This document shows, one piece after another, positions 63,394 through 64,000 of a DNA stretch of 64,000 nucleotides. Below the pieces are notes generated by a model, which saw only the letters and a list, made by a program, of their open reading frames with translations, did no database searches and was not told the origin of the DNA. The DNA lies in the NCBI RefSeq assembly GCF_042429765.1, contig NZ_JBHLZU010000019.1:62001-126000 (forward strand), read 5' to 3'. The DNA is from Allokutzneria oryzae. Lineage in GTDB: Bacteria; Actinomycetota; Actinomycetes; Mycobacteriales; Pseudonocardiaceae. The stretch's first letter is position 1. Each line of letters opens with the position of its first letter. A program made the position numbers and the translations under genes.

Positions 63394-64000
63394 TCAGATG
63401 CCACCGCCGAAGCCGCCACTGCCGTAGTCGCTCGACGGCCCGGAGTGGTACTTCGACGGCATCGTCCGCTTGCTGGGGTCGTACGGGTGGCTGTCGATGA
63501 GCACGCCGGTGAAGGACCGCCAGCCCAGCACGTCGCTCCCGTGTCCTTCCTCCAGCGCCCGCCTGGTCTGCATGTCCCAGTAGACGGTGGTGTACGGGTG
63601 CTCCGACCGTTCCGCCTCCAACGCGGCCTGCACCTGGTTCGCGGTCATTCCCGTGTGCGTCGCCTGACCGCCGTCGAGGCTCGGAAGCCAGATCGCGAAG
63701 CTGCGACGCGCTGGGCTCACGACGAGCTCGTACGCCCACACCGGTCCGGTGGCGGTGGTCAGCACCGCCGCGCGCCGAGCCTTGTCGCGTCGGTCTTCCT
63801 CCGCCCGGCGTACCGACTCGCGCTCGGTGAACTCCACGACGTAATCGGGAAGATCACCAGCGTGTTCCTGATAGGTCGCGAGCGCGGTGTCGAAGTCCGA
63901 GCGCAACTGGGCAGCGGTGTCGTTGTAGCTCCTGCGGAGGCTCCAGTTCCGCAGCGCGTACCGGAGCCGCCACCACAGTCGCCCCTGGAAGGGCGGCCAC
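63394..64000 (-). CDS. Partial gene of unknown function, cut by the right window edge
   Basis: The frame is open from its stop codon at 63394 to the edge, at least 202 residues, so the gene starts beyond 64000. The visible part has basic/aromatic FQGRLWWRLRYALRNWSLRR upstream, a helical charged segment FTERESVRRAEEDRRDKARR, then VWAYELVVSPARRSFAIWLP and a Gly/Ser-rich tail ending SGGFGGGI. No domain is recognised. A membrane segment could lie in the missing N-terminus. It is convergent with the sugar importer operon. Confidence 0.6.
   Translation of the reverse strand, partial: WPPFQGRLWWRLRYALRNWSLRRSYNDTAAQLRSDFDTALATYQEHAGDLPDYVVEFTERESVRRAEEDRRDKARRAAVLTTATGPVWAYELVVSPARRSFAIWLPSLDGGQATHTGMTANQVQAALEAERSEHPYTTVYWDMQTRRALEEGHGSDVLGWRSFTGVLIDSHPYDPSKRTMPSKYHSGPSSDYGSGGFGGGI

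Noticed and set aside
1..64000. CRISPR arrays, rRNA genes and intact insertion sequences
   Set aside because: No regularly spaced repeats, rRNA-like stretches or complete transposase genes with terminal repeats were seen. The only recombinase gene is the orphan integrase at 46332.

Overview
This window comes from a high-GC actinobacterium. The GC-rich third codon positions, frequent GTG starts, SnoaL/NTF2-like, HxlR, DinB and DUF1772 families, ABC importers without their own ATPase, leaderless transcripts and an actinobacterial-type dif site all point that way. Pseudonocardiales is my best guess, but this is inference because there is no 16S gene or core phylogenetic marker here. The left edge (181-208) carries what looks like the chromosome dimer resolution site (dif), so the window would lie at the replication terminus, a plausible place for many accessory, regulatory and broken genes.

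Layout. 1-751 is gene-poor and holds the dif candidate. 752-10025 is a probable catabolic cluster: two thiolases, two NTF2/SnoaL-like proteins, a TetR regulator, a DinB protein, a RidA protein, a carotenoid oxygenase coupled to the second thiolase, a tandem HxlR-type regulator and an adenylate-forming ligase. 10066-10997 is an ArsR-SRPBCC pair with twin operators, followed by a large RND exporter (11069-14206), a TerC-family protein behind a yybP-ykoY-type Mn2+ riboswitch (14351-15458), a two-component system (15532-17723) and a small membrane protein. 18237-24881 is a dipeptide ABC importer operon whose binding protein is held by a C-terminal membrane anchor, with a DppA-type D-aminopeptidase divergently transcribed. 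24907-35127 is a mosaic of single genes and small regulator-target pairs (AraC with NmrA and DUF1772, several alpha/beta hydrolases, an AlkZ-like winged-helix protein, an APH-type kinase).

35114-36800 looks like a plasmid or mobile-element relic: a KfrA-like coiled-coil protein, a palindrome with two XerC-like arms, and a decayed histidine phosphatase. 36801-39608 holds an HxlR-reductase pair, a cyclophilin operon and a MerR regulator. 39862-40106 is the most interesting locus: a promoter, a leaderless 15-residue ORF with three consecutive Cys codons, an intrinsic terminator and then tRNA-Cys(GCA). This looks like a cysteine-sensing attenuator placed in front of the cognate tRNA gene. 40106-54248 has more regulator-target pairs with well-defined operators, an orphan tyrosine recombinase, an MFS remnant and several esterases. 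54348-57505 is a coupled M20/S9 peptidase operon. 57539-64000 holds VOC, DUF6193, YCII and TPR proteins and a sugar ABC importer (binding protein and two permeases, no ATPase), ending in a gene cut by the window edge.

Three copies of one palindrome of about 70 bp (33033, 51715, 59484) lie just downstream of plus-strand genes. They could be a dispersed repeat family that doubles as transcription terminators. No rRNA, CRISPR array or intact insertion sequence was seen. All functional calls are from sequence reading alone.
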